Shown here: piece after piece, positions 16,373 to 24,706 of the stretch
Layout: each line of letters starts with the position of its first letter
Position numbering within the stretch: the first letter of the stretch is position 1
DNA from: Rhodanobacter sp. DHG33
GTDB taxonomy: Bacteria; Pseudomonadota; Gammaproteobacteria; Xanthomonadales; Rhodanobacteraceae
Direction: 5' to 3'
NCBI RefSeq assembly: GCF_014843005.1
Contig: NZ_JACYXM010000008.1
Span: 1-64,000, forward strand
DNA length: 64,000 nucleotides
Translations under genes and position numbers: made by a program
The notes under the pieces: model-generated
What the model was told of the DNA's origin: nothing
Databases searched by the model: none
The model's input: the letters and a program-made list of their open reading frames with translations, nothing else

Positions 16373-17439
16373 TACAGCGCTCCCTTGGTGCTGGGCAATT
16401 CGTCGCCTTCGCGGCGGATCGCCTGGCGCAGCGTGCGCGCCACCACCTTGAAGCAGGCTTCGACCATGTGGTGCGCGTTGTCGCCGCGCACCGCGAGATG
16501 CAGGTTCGCACCCAGCGTTTCGCACAGCGAACGGAAGAAGTGCGGCACCATTTCCACTGCCACTTCACCCACGCGTTCGCGCGGGAAATGGCCCTCGAAC
16601 ACAAAATACGGTCGCCCGGAAAGATCCAGCCTGGCCTCCGCCGCGCTCTCGTCCATCGGCAGACAGAACCCGTAGCGGGCTATGCCGCGCTTGTCGCCCA
16701 GCGCCTGCTTCAACGCCTGCCCCAACGCCAGCGCGCAATCCTCGACGGTATGATGTTCGTCGATGTGAATGTCGCCGTCGCAGGAAAGTTCCAGCGCGAA
16801 ACCGCCGTGCTTGCCGATCTGCTCCAGCATGTGGTCGAAGAAGCCGAGCCCCGTGTGCACCTTCGGCTCGGCCACCTTGTCCAGGTCGACGCGCACGCGG
16901 ATGCGGGTTTCCTTGGTATTGCGTACCGCTTCGGCGATGCGCGGCGCATCCAGCATCAAGTGCGCCACTTCGCCCCATGCCATGCCTTGCGGCCCCACGC
17001 GCAGGCCGCGCACGCCGATGTTCGCGGCAAACTTCAAGTCGGTTTCGCGGTCGCCCACCATCGCGGAAGCCGCGCGGCTCCAACTGTCATCAGCTAGCCA
17101 ACCGCGCATCAGGCCGGTACCGGGCTTGCGCGTATCCAGGCTCTCGTGCGGGAAACTGCGGTCGATCAGCACTTCACGGAAACGGATGCCCTGCGAGGAC
17201 AGGATGCGCAACAGCAACTCATGTGGCCCCCGGAAATCCGCCTCCGGAAAACTCGCCGTACCGAGGCCATCCTGGTTGGTCACCATCACCAGTTCGTAGC
17301 CCGCGGCGGCGAAGCGCTGCAGCGCGGCGATCACGCCGGGCAACAGCGCCAGCTTTTCGTAGCTGTCGATCTGCTCGTCCTGCGGCTCCTCGATCAGGCA
17401 GCCGTCACGGTCGACGAACAGGATCTTGCGTCCGCTCAT
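16372..17439 (-). CDS. hisB: Histidinol-phosphatase / imidazoleglycerol-phosphate dehydratase
   Basis: A bifunctional enzyme of 355 residues, the same length as E. coli HisB. The N-terminal HAD-type histidinol-phosphatase (about 1-165) has the D10-x-D12 nucleophile pair in F-V-D-R-D-G and V-T-N-Q-D-G-L-G. The C-terminal dehydratase (about 168-355) has the D-H-H/E-H-H manganese motifs, in [15 protein letters not shown] and D-N-A-H-H-M-V-E. The E. coli phosphatase domain also binds zinc through a Cys-His-Cys-Cys loop. Here the equivalent loop reads [13 protein letters not shown] and has no cysteines. It overlaps hisC by four bases and hisH by one. Confidence 0.97.
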   Translation of the reverse strand: MSGRKILFVDRDGCLIEEPQDEQIDSYEKLALLPGVIAALQRFAAAGYELVMVTNQDGLGTASFPEADFRGPHELLLRILSSQGIRFREVLIDRSFPHESLDTRKPGTGLMRGWLADDSWSRAASAMVGDRETDLKFAANIGVRGLRVGPQGMAWGEVAHLMLDAPRIAEAVRNTKETRIRVRVDLDKVAEPKVHTGLGFFDHMLEQIGKHGGFALELSCDGDIHIDEHHTVEDCALALGQALKQALGDKRGIARYGFCLPMDESAAEARLDLSGRPYFVFEGHFPRERVGEVAVEMVPHFFRSLCETLGANLHLAVRGDNAHHMVEACFKVVARTLRQAIRREGDELPSTKGAL

Positions 17440-18512
17440 GCCGCGCCCCGCACCGTCGCCGAACTGGCCAGCACGGCCAGCACCTGCGCATTGTCTGCCG
17501 GCGTACCGACGGTGACGCGCAACGCGTCGCCCAGGCCCGGATAGCGGCGTACGTCGCGCACCACAATACCGGCGTCGAAGAGGCGGCGATACGCGGCCTC
17601 GGCATCGTCGAAACGCACGGTGAGGAAGTTCGCCTGCGACGGCAGCACGCCACGTACGCCCGGCAGTCGGGCCAGCGCCGCACGCATGCGCGCACGCTCG
17701 CTGCGCACCACGTCGATGTGCGCACGGGCATTCGCCTGGCCCCAACCGGACAGCGCGAGCAGGGCCGCGTCCACGCTGGGCAGGGGCAACGGATACGGCG
17801 GCATGATCCGGCGCAGCAATGCGATCACGTCCGGGTGCGCGAGCAGGCAACCGATGCGCGCGCCTGCCAGCGCCCAGGCTTTGGAGAGCGTGCGCAGCAC
17901 GGCAAGGTTGTCGTAGCGTTCCAGCAGGTCGGCCACGCTGCCTTCGTCCGCGAACTCCACATAAGCCTCGTCCACCACCAACAGTGCGCGTCCGTCCAGC
18001 GCCCGCACCAGGCGCTCGATGTCGCCGCGCGGCACCACACTGCCGGCGGGATTGTTCGGCGTGCAGACGAACACCAGTTTCACCGCATCGGTGACCGCAG
18101 CAAGCACGGCATCCACGTCCAGCGTGAAGTCGCCGCGCAACGGCACCTCGATCACGGCCGCATCCTGGATGCGCGCGCTTACCGCGTACATGCCGAAGGT
18201 CGGCGGCTGGATCAGGATCGCGTCGCGCCCTGCGCGGCAGAACGCCCGCACCAGCAGGTCGATGGCTTCGTCGCTGCCGCGGCCCACCAGCAACTGCTCG
18301 CGGCGCACTTCGTACAGGCGCGCCAGCACATCCACCAGCGCCGACGGCTGCGGTTGCGGATAGCGGTTGCAGCCCGTGCCCACGTCGCCGGTCGGCGCCC
18401 ACGCCGATTCGTTCGCATTGAGCAGCAGCTGACCGCCGCTGGCTTCCATGCGCGCCGAGGAATACGGCTGCAAGGCGCGGATTTCCGCCCGCGCAAGATC
18501 GAGCACGCTCAT
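17436..18512 (-). CDS. hisC: Histidinol-phosphate aminotransferase
   Basis: A PLP-dependent fold-type I aminotransferase (EC 2.6.1.9) converting imidazole-acetol phosphate and glutamate to histidinol phosphate. The 358-residue sequence has the N-terminal L-N-A-N-E-S-A-W signature, [16 protein letters not shown], and the PLP lysine in [13 protein letters not shown]. The start overlaps the end of hisD by four bases, and the end overlaps the start of hisB by four. Confidence 0.98.
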   Translation of the reverse strand: MSVLDLARAEIRALQPYSSARMEASGGQLLLNANESAWAPTGDVGTGCNRYPQPQPSALVDVLARLYEVRREQLLVGRGSDEAIDLLVRAFCRAGRDAILIQPPTFGMYAVSARIQDAAVIEVPLRGDFTLDVDAVLAAVTDAVKLVFVCTPNNPAGSVVPRGDIERLVRALDGRALLVVDEAYVEFADEGSVADLLERYDNLAVLRTLSKAWALAGARIGCLLAHPDVIALLRRIMPPYPLPLPSVDAALLALSGWGQANARAHIDVVRSERARMRAALARLPGVRGVLPSQANFLTVRFDDAEAAYRRLFDAGIVVRDVRRYPGLGDALRVTVGTPADNAQVLAVLASSATVRGAA

Positions 18513-19816
18513 TTCGTCGCCTCCAGTTCGGCCAATCGCAAAGTCACCGCGCGGCGATGCGCCTCAAGCTGCTCGGCAGCCGCCAGCGTGGCGGTGCATG
18601 GGCCGATGGCCCGCAGCCCGTCGGCCGAAAGCTCCTGCACGGTGATCTGTTTCTGAAAGCTGGCCACCGATACGCCGCTGTAGCTGCGGGCGTATCCGTA
18701 GGTGGGCAGCACGTGGTTGCTTCCGCTGCAGTAGTCGCCCACCGACTCGGGCGTCCACGCACCAAGGAATACGGAGCCGGCGCTCTCGATGCCGGACAAC
18801 AGCGCGCGCGGCGCAGCCACCTGCAGGATCAGGTGCTCAGGCGCATAACGGTTGCTCACTTCAACCGCCTGCGCGGGCGACGACACGGAAATCAGGCGGC
18901 TCTGCGCCAGCGCCTGCCGGGCGATGCCCGCGCGCGGCAGCTCGGCACATTGGCGCTCGACTTCCATCTCGACGCGATCCAGCAGCGCAGCGGACTCGCT
19001 GACCAGGACTACCTGCGAATCCGGACCGTGTTCGGCCTGCGACAGCAGGTCGGCAGCGACGAAAACCGGATTGGCTTCCGCGTCGGCGATCACCAGCACT
19101 TCGGATGGACCCGCCGGCATGTCGATGGCCGCGCCGTCCGGCTCGGACGACACCTGCAGCTTGGCTTCGGTGACCCATGCGTTGCCGGGTCCGAACAGCT
19201 TGTCGCACTTCGGCACGGAAGCCGTGCCATAGGCCATCGCGGCGATGGCCTGCGCGCCGCCCAGCTTGAACACCTTGTGCACGCCGGTGAGGCGTGCCGC
19301 ATACAAGACCGCCGCGTCGCAACGGCCATCGGTGCGCGCCGGCGAGCACAGCAGCACTTCGCGGCAACCGGCGATGCGTGCCGGGACGCCCAGCATCAGC
19401 GCGGTGGAAGGCAGCGGCGCGCTGCCTGCCGGGACGTACAGGCCCACACGTTGGATCGGACGCAGCATGCGTTCCACGCACACGCCAGGCGCGGTATCCA
19501 CGCCCACAGCCTGCGGCGCGGCAGCGCGGTGAAAGGCTTCGATGCGACCGGCGGCTTCGCGGATCGCCGATTTCAAGTCGGGAGCCAGCGACGCTTCGGC
19601 CTCGGCAAATTCGGCTTCGGTAACTTCGAGTTCCGCCAGTGCGCAGCGGTCGTATTTCGCGCTCAGTTCGCGCAGGGCTTCGTCGCCGCGAGTGCGGACG
19701 TCCGCGATGATGCGGGCCGTGCCTTCGCGCAGTTCCGCCGCGCGCGACTGCGCTGGCCGCGCCAGCGCAGCGCCGCGGCCCGGCTCGTCAAGCAGATCCC
19801 AGTCGATCCAATTCAT
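18509..19816 (-). CDS. hisD: Histidinol dehydrogenase
   Basis: A zinc-dependent NAD+ enzyme catalysing the last two oxidations, histidinol to histidine (EC 1.1.1.23). The 435-residue product has the family's [11 protein letters not shown] block, [24 protein letters not shown] and G-S-N-H-V-L-P-T blocks carrying the zinc ligands and catalytic residues. The ATG at 19816 (M-N-W-I-D-W) is preferred, preceded by AAAGG. A TTG at 19837 would overlap hisG by eight bases and add seven residues. Confidence 0.98.
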   Translation of the reverse strand: MNWIDWDLLDEPGRGAALARPAQSRAAELREGTARIIADVRTRGDEALRELSAKYDRCALAELEVTEAEFAEAEASLAPDLKSAIREAAGRIEAFHRAAAPQAVGVDTAPGVCVERMLRPIQRVGLYVPAGSAPLPSTALMLGVPARIAGCREVLLCSPARTDGRCDAAVLYAARLTGVHKVFKLGGAQAIAAMAYGTASVPKCDKLFGPGNAWVTEAKLQVSSEPDGAAIDMPAGPSEVLVIADAEANPVFVAADLLSQAEHGPDSQVVLVSESAALLDRVEMEVERQCAELPRAGIARQALAQSRLISVSSPAQAVEVSNRYAPEHLILQVAAPRALLSGIESAGSVFLGAWTPESVGDYCSGSNHVLPTYGYARSYSGVSVASFQKQITVQELSADGLRAIGPCTATLAAAEQLEAHRRAVTLRLAELEATK

Positions 19817-19829
19817 GGCAGCTGGCCTT

Positions 19830-20723
19830 TCATGCAAGCATCTTCTCCACGGGAAGGACGAACATCTCGCGCGCGCCGGCCTTCTTGATCTCCTCCAACT
19901 GGCGCCAACTCACCTCGCCCGCGCACAGCGCCTGCAGCATCAGCTGGTCGGGCTGGCCGGCCACCGGCAACAAGGTGGGCTGCGGGCCGCCGGGCAGCAA
20001 CCGGGTCACCGCTTCCAGCGTGGCGCGCGGGGTCTGCAGCAGCAGCAGGCGCGATTCGCGCACCTGGATCACGCCGTCGAGACGCTTCAGCAGCAGTGCG
20101 ACCAGATCGCCGCGCTCGTCCGCCGGCAGATTCTGCGGGCCGGCCAGCACCGCTTCGCTTTCGAGCAATACGTCGGCCTCGCGCAGCTGGTTCGCCACCA
20201 GCGTGCCGCCGCTCTGCACCAGGTCGCAGATCGCATCCGCCGTGCCCAGCTTCGGCGCGATTTCCACCGAGCCGGCCAGGGTCACCACGCCGGCGTCGAC
20301 GCCATGCTCGCGCAACCATGCGCCAAGCAGGCCCGGATACGAAGTGGCGATGCGCTGGCCGGCCAGTTGCGCCGGTTCGCGGTAGGCGGATTCCTGCGGC
20401 ACCGCGATGGACAGCCGGCAGCGGCCGAAGCCCAAGGGGCGCAGCTCGGCCAGCGGCTCCTGCCCGCGTCCGTCGGTGAGGCGGAATTCGTCGAGCACGT
20501 TGCGCCCCACGATGCCCAGCTCGCACACGCCTTGCGCGATCAGGCCGGGAATGTCGTCGTCGCGCACCAGCAGCAGGTCCACCGGCTCGCCTTCGCCGAA
20601 GCAGAACAGCTTGTCGCGGCTTTGCCGGAACGTGAGGCCGCAACGCTTGAGCAGCTCCAGCGCCGGCTCGGTCAGCCGACCGGATTTCTGCATCGCGATG
20701 CGCAGGCGGTCGCGGGGCTTCAT
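19830..20723 (-). CDS. hisG: ATP phosphoribosyltransferase, long form
   Basis: The first committed enzyme of histidine synthesis (EC 2.4.2.17), joining ATP and PRPP. At 297 residues it is the long form, with a C-terminal ACT-like regulatory domain from about residue 222 for histidine feedback. It therefore needs no HisZ. Catalytic-domain signatures include Q-K-S-G-R-L near the start, R-D-D-D-I-P at about 60, and the PRPP loop D-L-V-Q-S-G-G-T-L. The start overlaps the end of the TrpR-like gene by four bases, so the operon's regulator and first enzyme are translationally coupled. Confidence 0.98.
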   Translation of the reverse strand: MKPRDRLRIAMQKSGRLTEPALELLKRCGLTFRQSRDKLFCFGEGEPVDLLLVRDDDIPGLIAQGVCELGIVGRNVLDEFRLTDGRGQEPLAELRPLGFGRCRLSIAVPQESAYREPAQLAGQRIATSYPGLLGAWLREHGVDAGVVTLAGSVEIAPKLGTADAICDLVQSGGTLVANQLREADVLLESEAVLAGPQNLPADERGDLVALLLKRLDGVIQVRESRLLLLQTPRATLEAVTRLLPGGPQPTLLPVAGQPDQLMLQALCAGEVSWRQLEEIKKAGAREMFVLPVEKMLA

Positions 20724-21055
20724 GCGCGAGCCCTCTTCGCAGTGGCACGGCGGCGCGAGGCACGCGCCGCCGCGGCAAGGTAGCCGCCATTGCCCTGGTT
20801 GAGGAAGCGCGCCACGCGGCCGATGGTGGTGATGCTCACCGCGGTGCGCTCGTGGATCTCGCGGTAGGCCACGCCTTCCAGCAGGAACGGCACCACGCGC
20901 CAGCGATCCACCAGCACCTCCAGTTCGGCCGGAGTGCAGAGGTCGCGCAGGAATGCCTCCATCTCGGATTCGTCCTTCAGCGACAACAGGGCCAGGCACA
21001 GGCTCTGCTCGGCCGACTCGGCGGGTGTCTCGGGGTCCAGCGATCGACGTTTCAT
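20720..21055 (-). CDS. TrpR/YerC-family repressor, probable his-operon regulator
   Basis: A 111-residue DNA-binding protein of the TrpR-like YerC/YecD family. The central region has L-C-T-P-A-E-L, then R-W-R-V-V-P-F-L-L-E-G-V-A-Y-R-E-I. The helix-turn-helix V-S-I-T-T-I-G-R-V-A-R-F-L follows at about residues 73-87, then the family tail N-x-G-N-G-G-Y. A basic tail is added. It is the first gene of the his operon and overlaps hisG by four bases. A 24-base palindrome ends exactly at its start codon, consistent with autoregulation. Comparative genomics has described a TrpR-family HisR in Xanthomonadales, and this is probably its orthologue. The histidine effector is an inference. It has no Shine-Dalgarno, so leaderless translation is likely. 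Confidence 0.88.
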   Translation of the reverse strand: MKRRSLDPETPAESAEQSLCLALLSLKDESEMEAFLRDLCTPAELEVLVDRWRVVPFLLEGVAYREIHERTAVSITTIGRVARFLNQGNGGYLAAAARASRRRATAKRARA

Positions 21056-21079
21056 AATGTATTAACGCGTTAGTACATT
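21056..21079. promoter_or_regulatory. Palindromic operator at the head of the his operon
   Basis: AATGTATTAACGCGTTAGTACATT is a 24-base inverted repeat in which 11 of 12 pairs are complementary. The arms resemble the GTACTA half-sites of TrpR operators. Its left end touches the ATG of the YerC-like gene. On the minus strand TTCCAA-N16-TACATT can be read through it as -35/-10, which would place transcription start at about the ATG. Repressor bound here would block RNA polymerase directly. Confidence 0.75.
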
Positions 21080-21174
21080 GGAACGCGATTGTAGGACGTG
21101 CCGACGCCCTTCGCAACCCGCCACCCACCGGCTGCATTCAGCGAAACATCACTATCCGGAGCACGGGAACATTG

Positions 21175-21197
21175 GCGGTACCGGTCCCTGGTACCGC
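21175..21197. repeat. 8-bp hairpin upstream of the his operon
   Basis: GCGGTACC pairs with GGTACCGC around a 7-base loop. It lies between the his operator and the THX terminator. It may be a further regulator site or an incidental hairpin. The rest of 21080-21237 shows nothing else I can name. Confidence 0.3.
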
Positions 21198-21237
21198 ATC
21201 GACGACTCCAGGGGCCTTTTTCCGCGAATCGCAGCCA

Positions 21238-21264
21238 AGAAAAAACCCCGCACCAGGCGGGGTT
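21238..21264 (-). terminator. Rho-independent terminator of the THX gene
   Basis: On the minus strand AACCCCGC-CTGGT-GCGGGGTT is an 8-bp stem followed by six T residues. It lies 26 bases beyond the THX stop. Confidence 0.85.
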
Positions 21265-21289
21265 CTTCATGACACGCCGAGGAATCGAC

Positions 21290-21451
21290 TCAGGCCGACT
21301 TCTTCTTCGGCGCGGCCTTCTTCGCGGCGGCCGGCTTGGTCACGGTCGGCTTGGCGCCCACCACGGCCGGCTGGGCGCCGTGCACGCGGGTATTGCCGTA
21401 GCTGCCGCGGTAGGTCTTGCCACGACGGGTCTTGCGATCGCCCTTGCCCAT
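21290..21451 (-). CDS. 30S ribosomal protein THX
   Basis: A 53-residue, strongly basic protein. It begins M-G-K-G-D-R-K-T-R-R-G-K, followed by R-G-S-Y-G-N-T-R, the conserved core of the bacterial THX (bTHX) family that sits in a cavity at the top of the 30S head. The remainder is an Ala/Lys/Pro-rich tail with K-K-A-A-P-K-K-K, likely extended on rRNA. AGGAGA is placed 7 bases before the ATG, and a clear terminator follows, so the gene is a complete monocistronic unit. The Lys/Ala tail is longer than in Thermus THX but common in proteobacterial versions. Confidence 0.9.
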   Translation of the reverse strand: MGKGDRKTRRGKTYRGSYGNTRVHGAQPAVVGAKPTVTKPAAAKKAAPKKKSA

Positions 21452-21526
21452 GGGAATCTCCTCAGGAATACATGATGGTTCGCAATGATAGCAGCGCCGG
21501 CGACGGTGCCATAGCCGGCGCGGGAC

Positions 21527-22498
21527 TCAGCCGTGGCCGTGGCCGGCACAGCCCTGCGGCTGGTCCAGGCAATCCTCGGGGTCGATCTGCACGGTGACGT
21601 GCTGGATGCCGAAGCGCTCCTGCAGGAGCCGGTTGATCGCGCGCAACGCCTGCGCGGCATCGCCTTGATCGTGCAATTCGGCATGCAGGGTGGCCATGCG
21701 CGAACCGGAAGCCAGTTGCCACACGTGCAGATGATGGATGCCCCGGATCGCGGGATCAGCGCCATTCAACGCAGCTTCCACCTCGGCGCTGTCCATGCCC
21801 TCAGGCACGCCTTCCAGCAGGATGTGCGCCGAACGGCGCAACAGCTGCCACGCGCTGCCAAGGATCAGCACGGCCACCAGCAGCGACAGCACCGGGTCGG
21901 CCCAGAGCCAGCCCAGCCAGCGGACCACCAATGCCGCGAGCACCGCCGCCACCGAACCGAGCAGGTCGCCCAGCACGTGCAGGCTGGCGCTGGCCAGGTT
22001 CACGTCGTCGTGCGAATGCCCATGCAGGCTGCGCAGCACCAGCACGTTCACCAGCAGGCCGACGAGGGCCACTACCAGCATCATGCCCGACAGGATCTCG
22101 CCCGGATGCAGCAGCCGCTGGACGGCCTCCCACGCCACCCAGCCCACCAACACGAACTGGCTGATGGCATTGACGAAGCCGACCAGCACCTCCATGCGCC
22201 CGTAGCCATAGGTGCGCCGCGTATCGGCCGGCCGTAATGCGAGACGCGCGCCGACGTAGGCCATCAGCAGCGCCAGCGCGTCCACCATCATGTGGCCGCC
22301 ATCGGTAAGCAGCGCCAGCGAGCCCGACCACGCGCCGCCGACTATCTCGGCCAGCATCGTGATCGTGGTCAGCGCGAAAGCGACCAGGAGTTTGCGGCCG
22401 CGCGGATCGGCTTGCACCGCATGGTCGTGACCGTGACCGCGCGCATCGGTGGCGCGCGAATGCGGATGATCGTGTTGACAGGAATGCACGTTGCTCAT
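21527..22498 (-). CDS. Cation diffusion facilitator (zinc/cadmium/cobalt exporter)
   Basis: A 323-residue inner-membrane metal/proton antiporter of the CzcD/ZitB branch. A His-rich N-terminus (H-D-H-P-H-S, H-G-H-D-H) precedes six membrane helices. The metal site is visible as D-G-G-H-M-M-V-D in helix 2 and A-S-L-H-V-L-G-D in helix 5. A histidine loop, H-G-H-S-H-D-D, lies between helices 4 and 5. The C-terminal ferredoxin-like dimer domain (about 225-310) ends in a short His-rich tail. The ATG at 22498 is preferred to a TTG two codons upstream. It lies at the end of a minus-strand run with zur and a MerC-domain gene, suggesting zinc as the main substrate. Confidence 0.92.
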   Translation of the reverse strand: MSNVHSCQHDHPHSRATDARGHGHDHAVQADPRGRKLLVAFALTTITMLAEIVGGAWSGSLALLTDGGHMMVDALALLMAYVGARLALRPADTRRTYGYGRMEVLVGFVNAISQFVLVGWVAWEAVQRLLHPGEILSGMMLVVALVGLLVNVLVLRSLHGHSHDDVNLASASLHVLGDLLGSVAAVLAALVVRWLGWLWADPVLSLLVAVLILGSAWQLLRRSAHILLEGVPEGMDSAEVEAALNGADPAIRGIHHLHVWQLASGSRMATLHAELHDQGDAAQALRAINRLLQERFGIQHVTVQIDPEDCLDQPQGCAGHGHG

Positions 22499-22559
22499 GC
22501 GCAAATGCTAGGAAACGCCGGTGGCGTTACACAATCACCGCACGGCCTCGCGCGCGCCT

Positions 22560-23258
22560 TCACCACGGAACGACCTGGCCGAAACGGTCGAGATACTGCA
22601 GGCCAGGCACACCGCGCTTGGCGATCAGCAGATCGACCAGCAGCGGCACGCTCTCCTCGACCGTGTAAGGTGCCTCGGGGCCGCCCAGGTCGGTACGGAT
22701 CCAGCCTGGAGCGAGCACCGCCATGGCGCGCGGGTTCGGTGCCTCGCGCGCCGCGAAGCTGCGCATGAACATGTTCAACGCAGCCTTGCTGCCGCGGTAG
22801 ACCTCGCGCATACCGGTTTCGTTGTTCGCGATGCTGCCCTGCCCGGACGACATCGCGCCGATCAACCCATCCGCCGGCACGAGGTCCTGCAGCGCCTCGA
22901 TGACGCGCATGGGACCGAGCGCGTTCGTCACCATCACGCGGACGAATTCTTCCGTGGACACGTCGCCGACATGCATGTGCTGATCGCGCGTTGTGGTTCC
23001 AGCGTTCACGAACAGAATGTCGAGCGTGCTGCCAGCGAGGCGCCTGCGCAGGGCGGCGATCTGCTCCGCCTCGTCGATGTCCAGCATCTCGATCCGGACG
23101 CGGCCCGGGTGCTTCTCCGCCAGGCCATGCAGCTCGGTTCGGGAGCCCGATCTGACCGTGCCGATGACATGCCATCCACGGCCAAGGAATCCGGCCGCCA
23201 AGGCGGCGCCCAGCCCGCGCGACGCACCGACGATGAGGATCGTGGCAGCAGTTGGCAT
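22560..23258 (-). CDS. Short-chain dehydrogenase/reductase
   Basis: A 232-residue classical Rossmann oxidoreductase. The cofactor-binding G-A-S-R-G-L-G is at about residues 12-18, N-A-G at about 85, the catalytic serine in S-S-G-Q-G-S, and the Y-x-x-x-K pair in Y-R-G-S-K. Its nearest look-alikes are small NAD(P)-dependent SDRs related to CsgA. The substrate is unknown. The start at 23258 gives the usual short N-terminus before the first beta strand. It lies 23 bases downstream of the MerC-domain gene on the same strand and may be co-transcribed with it. Confidence 0.85.
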   Translation of the reverse strand: MPTAATILIVGASRGLGAALAAGFLGRGWHVIGTVRSGSRTELHGLAEKHPGRVRIEMLDIDEAEQIAALRRRLAGSTLDILFVNAGTTTRDQHMHVGDVSTEEFVRVMVTNALGPMRVIEALQDLVPADGLIGAMSSGQGSIANNETGMREVYRGSKAALNMFMRSFAAREAPNPRAMAVLAPGWIRTDLGGPEAPYTVEESVPLLVDLLIAKRGVPGLQYLDRFGQVVPW

Positions 23259-23281
23259 GGTCTTCGCGCTTCCGATGGCGC

Positions 23282-23794
23282 TCAGTGCGCGCACTGCGGA
23301 CCGTGCACATGCGTGTCGGCATGCGCATGGCGGCGGTCGATATAGAGGTTGACGAAATGCGCCGAGGCCACCAGCAGGCCGCCGCAGGTCACCATCACGC
23401 TATGCACGATGAGGTGCTGCCCTTCCGACACCCAGACGACCCCAAGCACCAGCAGAAGCAGCCCCGGCACGGCAAGCCGCAGCGGCAACGCTTGATGATG
23501 CCGGCGATAGCCGCCGACCAGGGCGAACAGTGCCAGCGAAGAGGCGAACAGCACGAAGTTGCGCTCGAAGCGGTGCCCGGCGAGAAACTCCAGCCCGAGC
23601 AACGGCAACACCGTGAGCACGAACGGCAGCAGCGCACAATGGATGGCGCACAGGAACGAAGCCGCCGCCCCCACGCGATCGGCCAGATGCCACCAGCGCG
23701 AGGATTCCGCCACTTCGCCCACGACGGCAGCGCCCGTGGCCACAGGCTGCAGCAGCACGCTGTCGGTATTGGCGGAGCTTCCAATCCTGTCCAT
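23282..23794 (-). CDS. MerC-domain inner-membrane protein, putatively Zur-controlled
   Basis: A 170-residue membrane protein with four hydrophobic helices between about residues 38 and 150. The MerC signature is at the first helix as F-L-C-A-I-H-C-A-L-L-P-F, giving the C-x3-C pair that binds soft metals in MerC mercury transporters. The C-terminus is His-rich (R-R-H-A-H-A-D-T-H-V-H-G). There are no mer genes nearby. The gene sits directly downstream of zur and a Zur-box-like palindrome ends 5 bases before its start codon. That suggests zinc rather than mercury handling, by inference. The direction of transport is unknown. Confidence 0.82.
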   Translation of the reverse strand: MDRIGSSANTDSVLLQPVATGAAVVGEVAESSRWWHLADRVGAAASFLCAIHCALLPFVLTVLPLLGLEFLAGHRFERNFVLFASSLALFALVGGYRRHHQALPLRLAVPGLLLLVLGVVWVSEGQHLIVHSVMVTCGGLLVASAHFVNLYIDRRHAHADTHVHGPQCAH

Positions 23795-23798
23795 GGCT

Positions 23799-23820
23799 GA
23801 AATGTTACTTTATAACACTC
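23799..23820. promoter_or_regulatory. Zur-box-like palindrome
   Basis: GAAATGTTACTTTATAACACTC contains TGTTA-N5-TAACA. It closely resembles the proteobacterial Zur consensus GAAATGTTATANTATAACATTTC in arm sequence and spacing. It lies in the 65-base gap between zur and the MerC-domain gene, just upstream of the latter's ATG. Zn-Zur binding here would repress the MerC-domain gene. Confidence 0.7.
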
Positions 23821-23859
23821 GTGCCGCACAAGCGACGATGCCGCCGGCCAAGGGCCGAC

Positions 23860-24345
23860 TCAGGATTTGCGGCAGCGTTTGCACACACCGTGCACTTCCA
23901 GGGTCTGCGCCTGGGCGCGGAAACCCAGCGCCTTGGCCTGCACCTCGATCAGCTCGGCCACACGCGGGTCGCAGACCTCCTCGGCACCGGAGCAGACGTC
24001 GCAGATCAGGAACGGCACCTGGTGCGCCTCGGCCGGGTGATGGCAGGAAACGAAGGCGTTGATCGACGACAGCTTGTGGATGAAGCCCTGTTCCAGCAGG
24101 AAATCCAGGGCGCGGTACACCGTAGGCGGCGCCGCGTTGCCATGGCGTTCGCGCAACTGGTCGAGCAGGTCGTAGGCCTTCACCGGCTTGTTCGCAGCAG
24201 CAACCAGTTCCAGCACTTCCATGCGCAGCGGGGTCAGGCGCAGGCCGCGCTCTTCGCTGACGTGCGCCACCTCGCGCACGAAGCTCTTCGCATCGTGCGG
24301 GTGCGAATGATGGGTGTGCGGCTTGCTGGCGGCGTCATGGGCCAA
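23860..24345 (-). CDS. zur: Zinc uptake regulator Zur (Fur family)
   Basis: A dimeric zinc-sensing repressor of about 161 residues. After a His-rich start (H-T-H-H-S-H-P-H-D), the winged helix covers about residues 20-85, including A-P-P-T-V-Y-R-A-L-D-F-L as the recognition helix. The dimer domain carries metal ligands S-C-H-H-P-A-E-A-H, and two C-x2-C pairs: C-D-V-C, and C-K-R-C at the end. The start is taken as TTG at 24345, 7 bases after AGGAG. The in-frame ATG at 24375 has no Shine-Dalgarno and lies upstream of the likely transcription start (TATGAT at 24367-24372). Gene context (CDF exporter, MerC protein, Zur box) supports zinc. Confidence 0.9.
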   Translation of the reverse strand: MAHDAASKPHTHHSHPHDAKSFVREVAHVSEERGLRLTPLRMEVLELVAAANKPVKAYDLLDQLRERHGNAAPPTVYRALDFLLEQGFIHKLSSINAFVSCHHPAEAHQVPFLICDVCSGAEEVCDPRVAELIEVQAKALGFRAQAQTLEVHGVCKRCRKS

Positions 24346-24366
24346 GTGAACTCTCCTTCCCGAGAG

Positions 24367-24372
24367 ATCATA
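24367..24372 (-). promoter_or_regulatory. Probable -10 element of zur
   Basis: TATGAT on the minus strand lies 22 bases upstream of the TTG start of zur. It is directly followed by a leader carrying GGAAGGAGAG. A TTGCAT hexamer lies 20 bases further up, a longer than normal spacing. Confidence 0.4.
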
Positions 24373-24402
24373 CATGCGCCCGAACCCGGCAGATGCAATG
24401 GC

Positions 24403-24681
24403 TCAGCGCCGCAGCGGCGGCGGCTCGACGCGCGGCCGGGCACGCGGGCGATGCCACACCACCAGCCAGCCTATCGGCCCCAGCACCAGGGCCCACACGA
24501 CGCCCTGCCACAGGCGGCCACGCCACCAGCCCAGCAACGCCCCCACCGCCACGAACAGCAGGTTCCACCAGAACAGCGCTGTCCACGGCATCATCGCCCA
24601 CAGGTTCAGGAACACCTGCCAGAACGCGCCGGGCGAATCCAGGTCGACGCCATGCGTTGCGCGGGCAAGCAGTTCGTCCAC
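24403..24681 (-). CDS. Small inner-membrane protein of unknown function
   Basis: A 92-residue protein with two strongly hydrophobic, Trp-rich helices (about residues 28-50 and 58-77) separated by a basic W-W-R-G-R loop. The short C-terminal tail is Arg/Pro-rich. The positive loop and tail predict both ends facing a defined side. It lies 25 bases after gltX on the same strand and 57 bases before the zur start, suggesting read-through from gltX. I do not recognise a named family. Confidence 0.6.
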   Translation of the reverse strand: MDELLARATHGVDLDSPGAFWQVFLNLWAMMPWTALFWWNLLFVAVGALLGWWRGRLWQGVVWALVLGPIGWLVVWHRPRARPRVEPPPLRR

Positions 24682-24706
24682 GTCGCGGCCGCCCTGCCCG
24701 CCGGAC

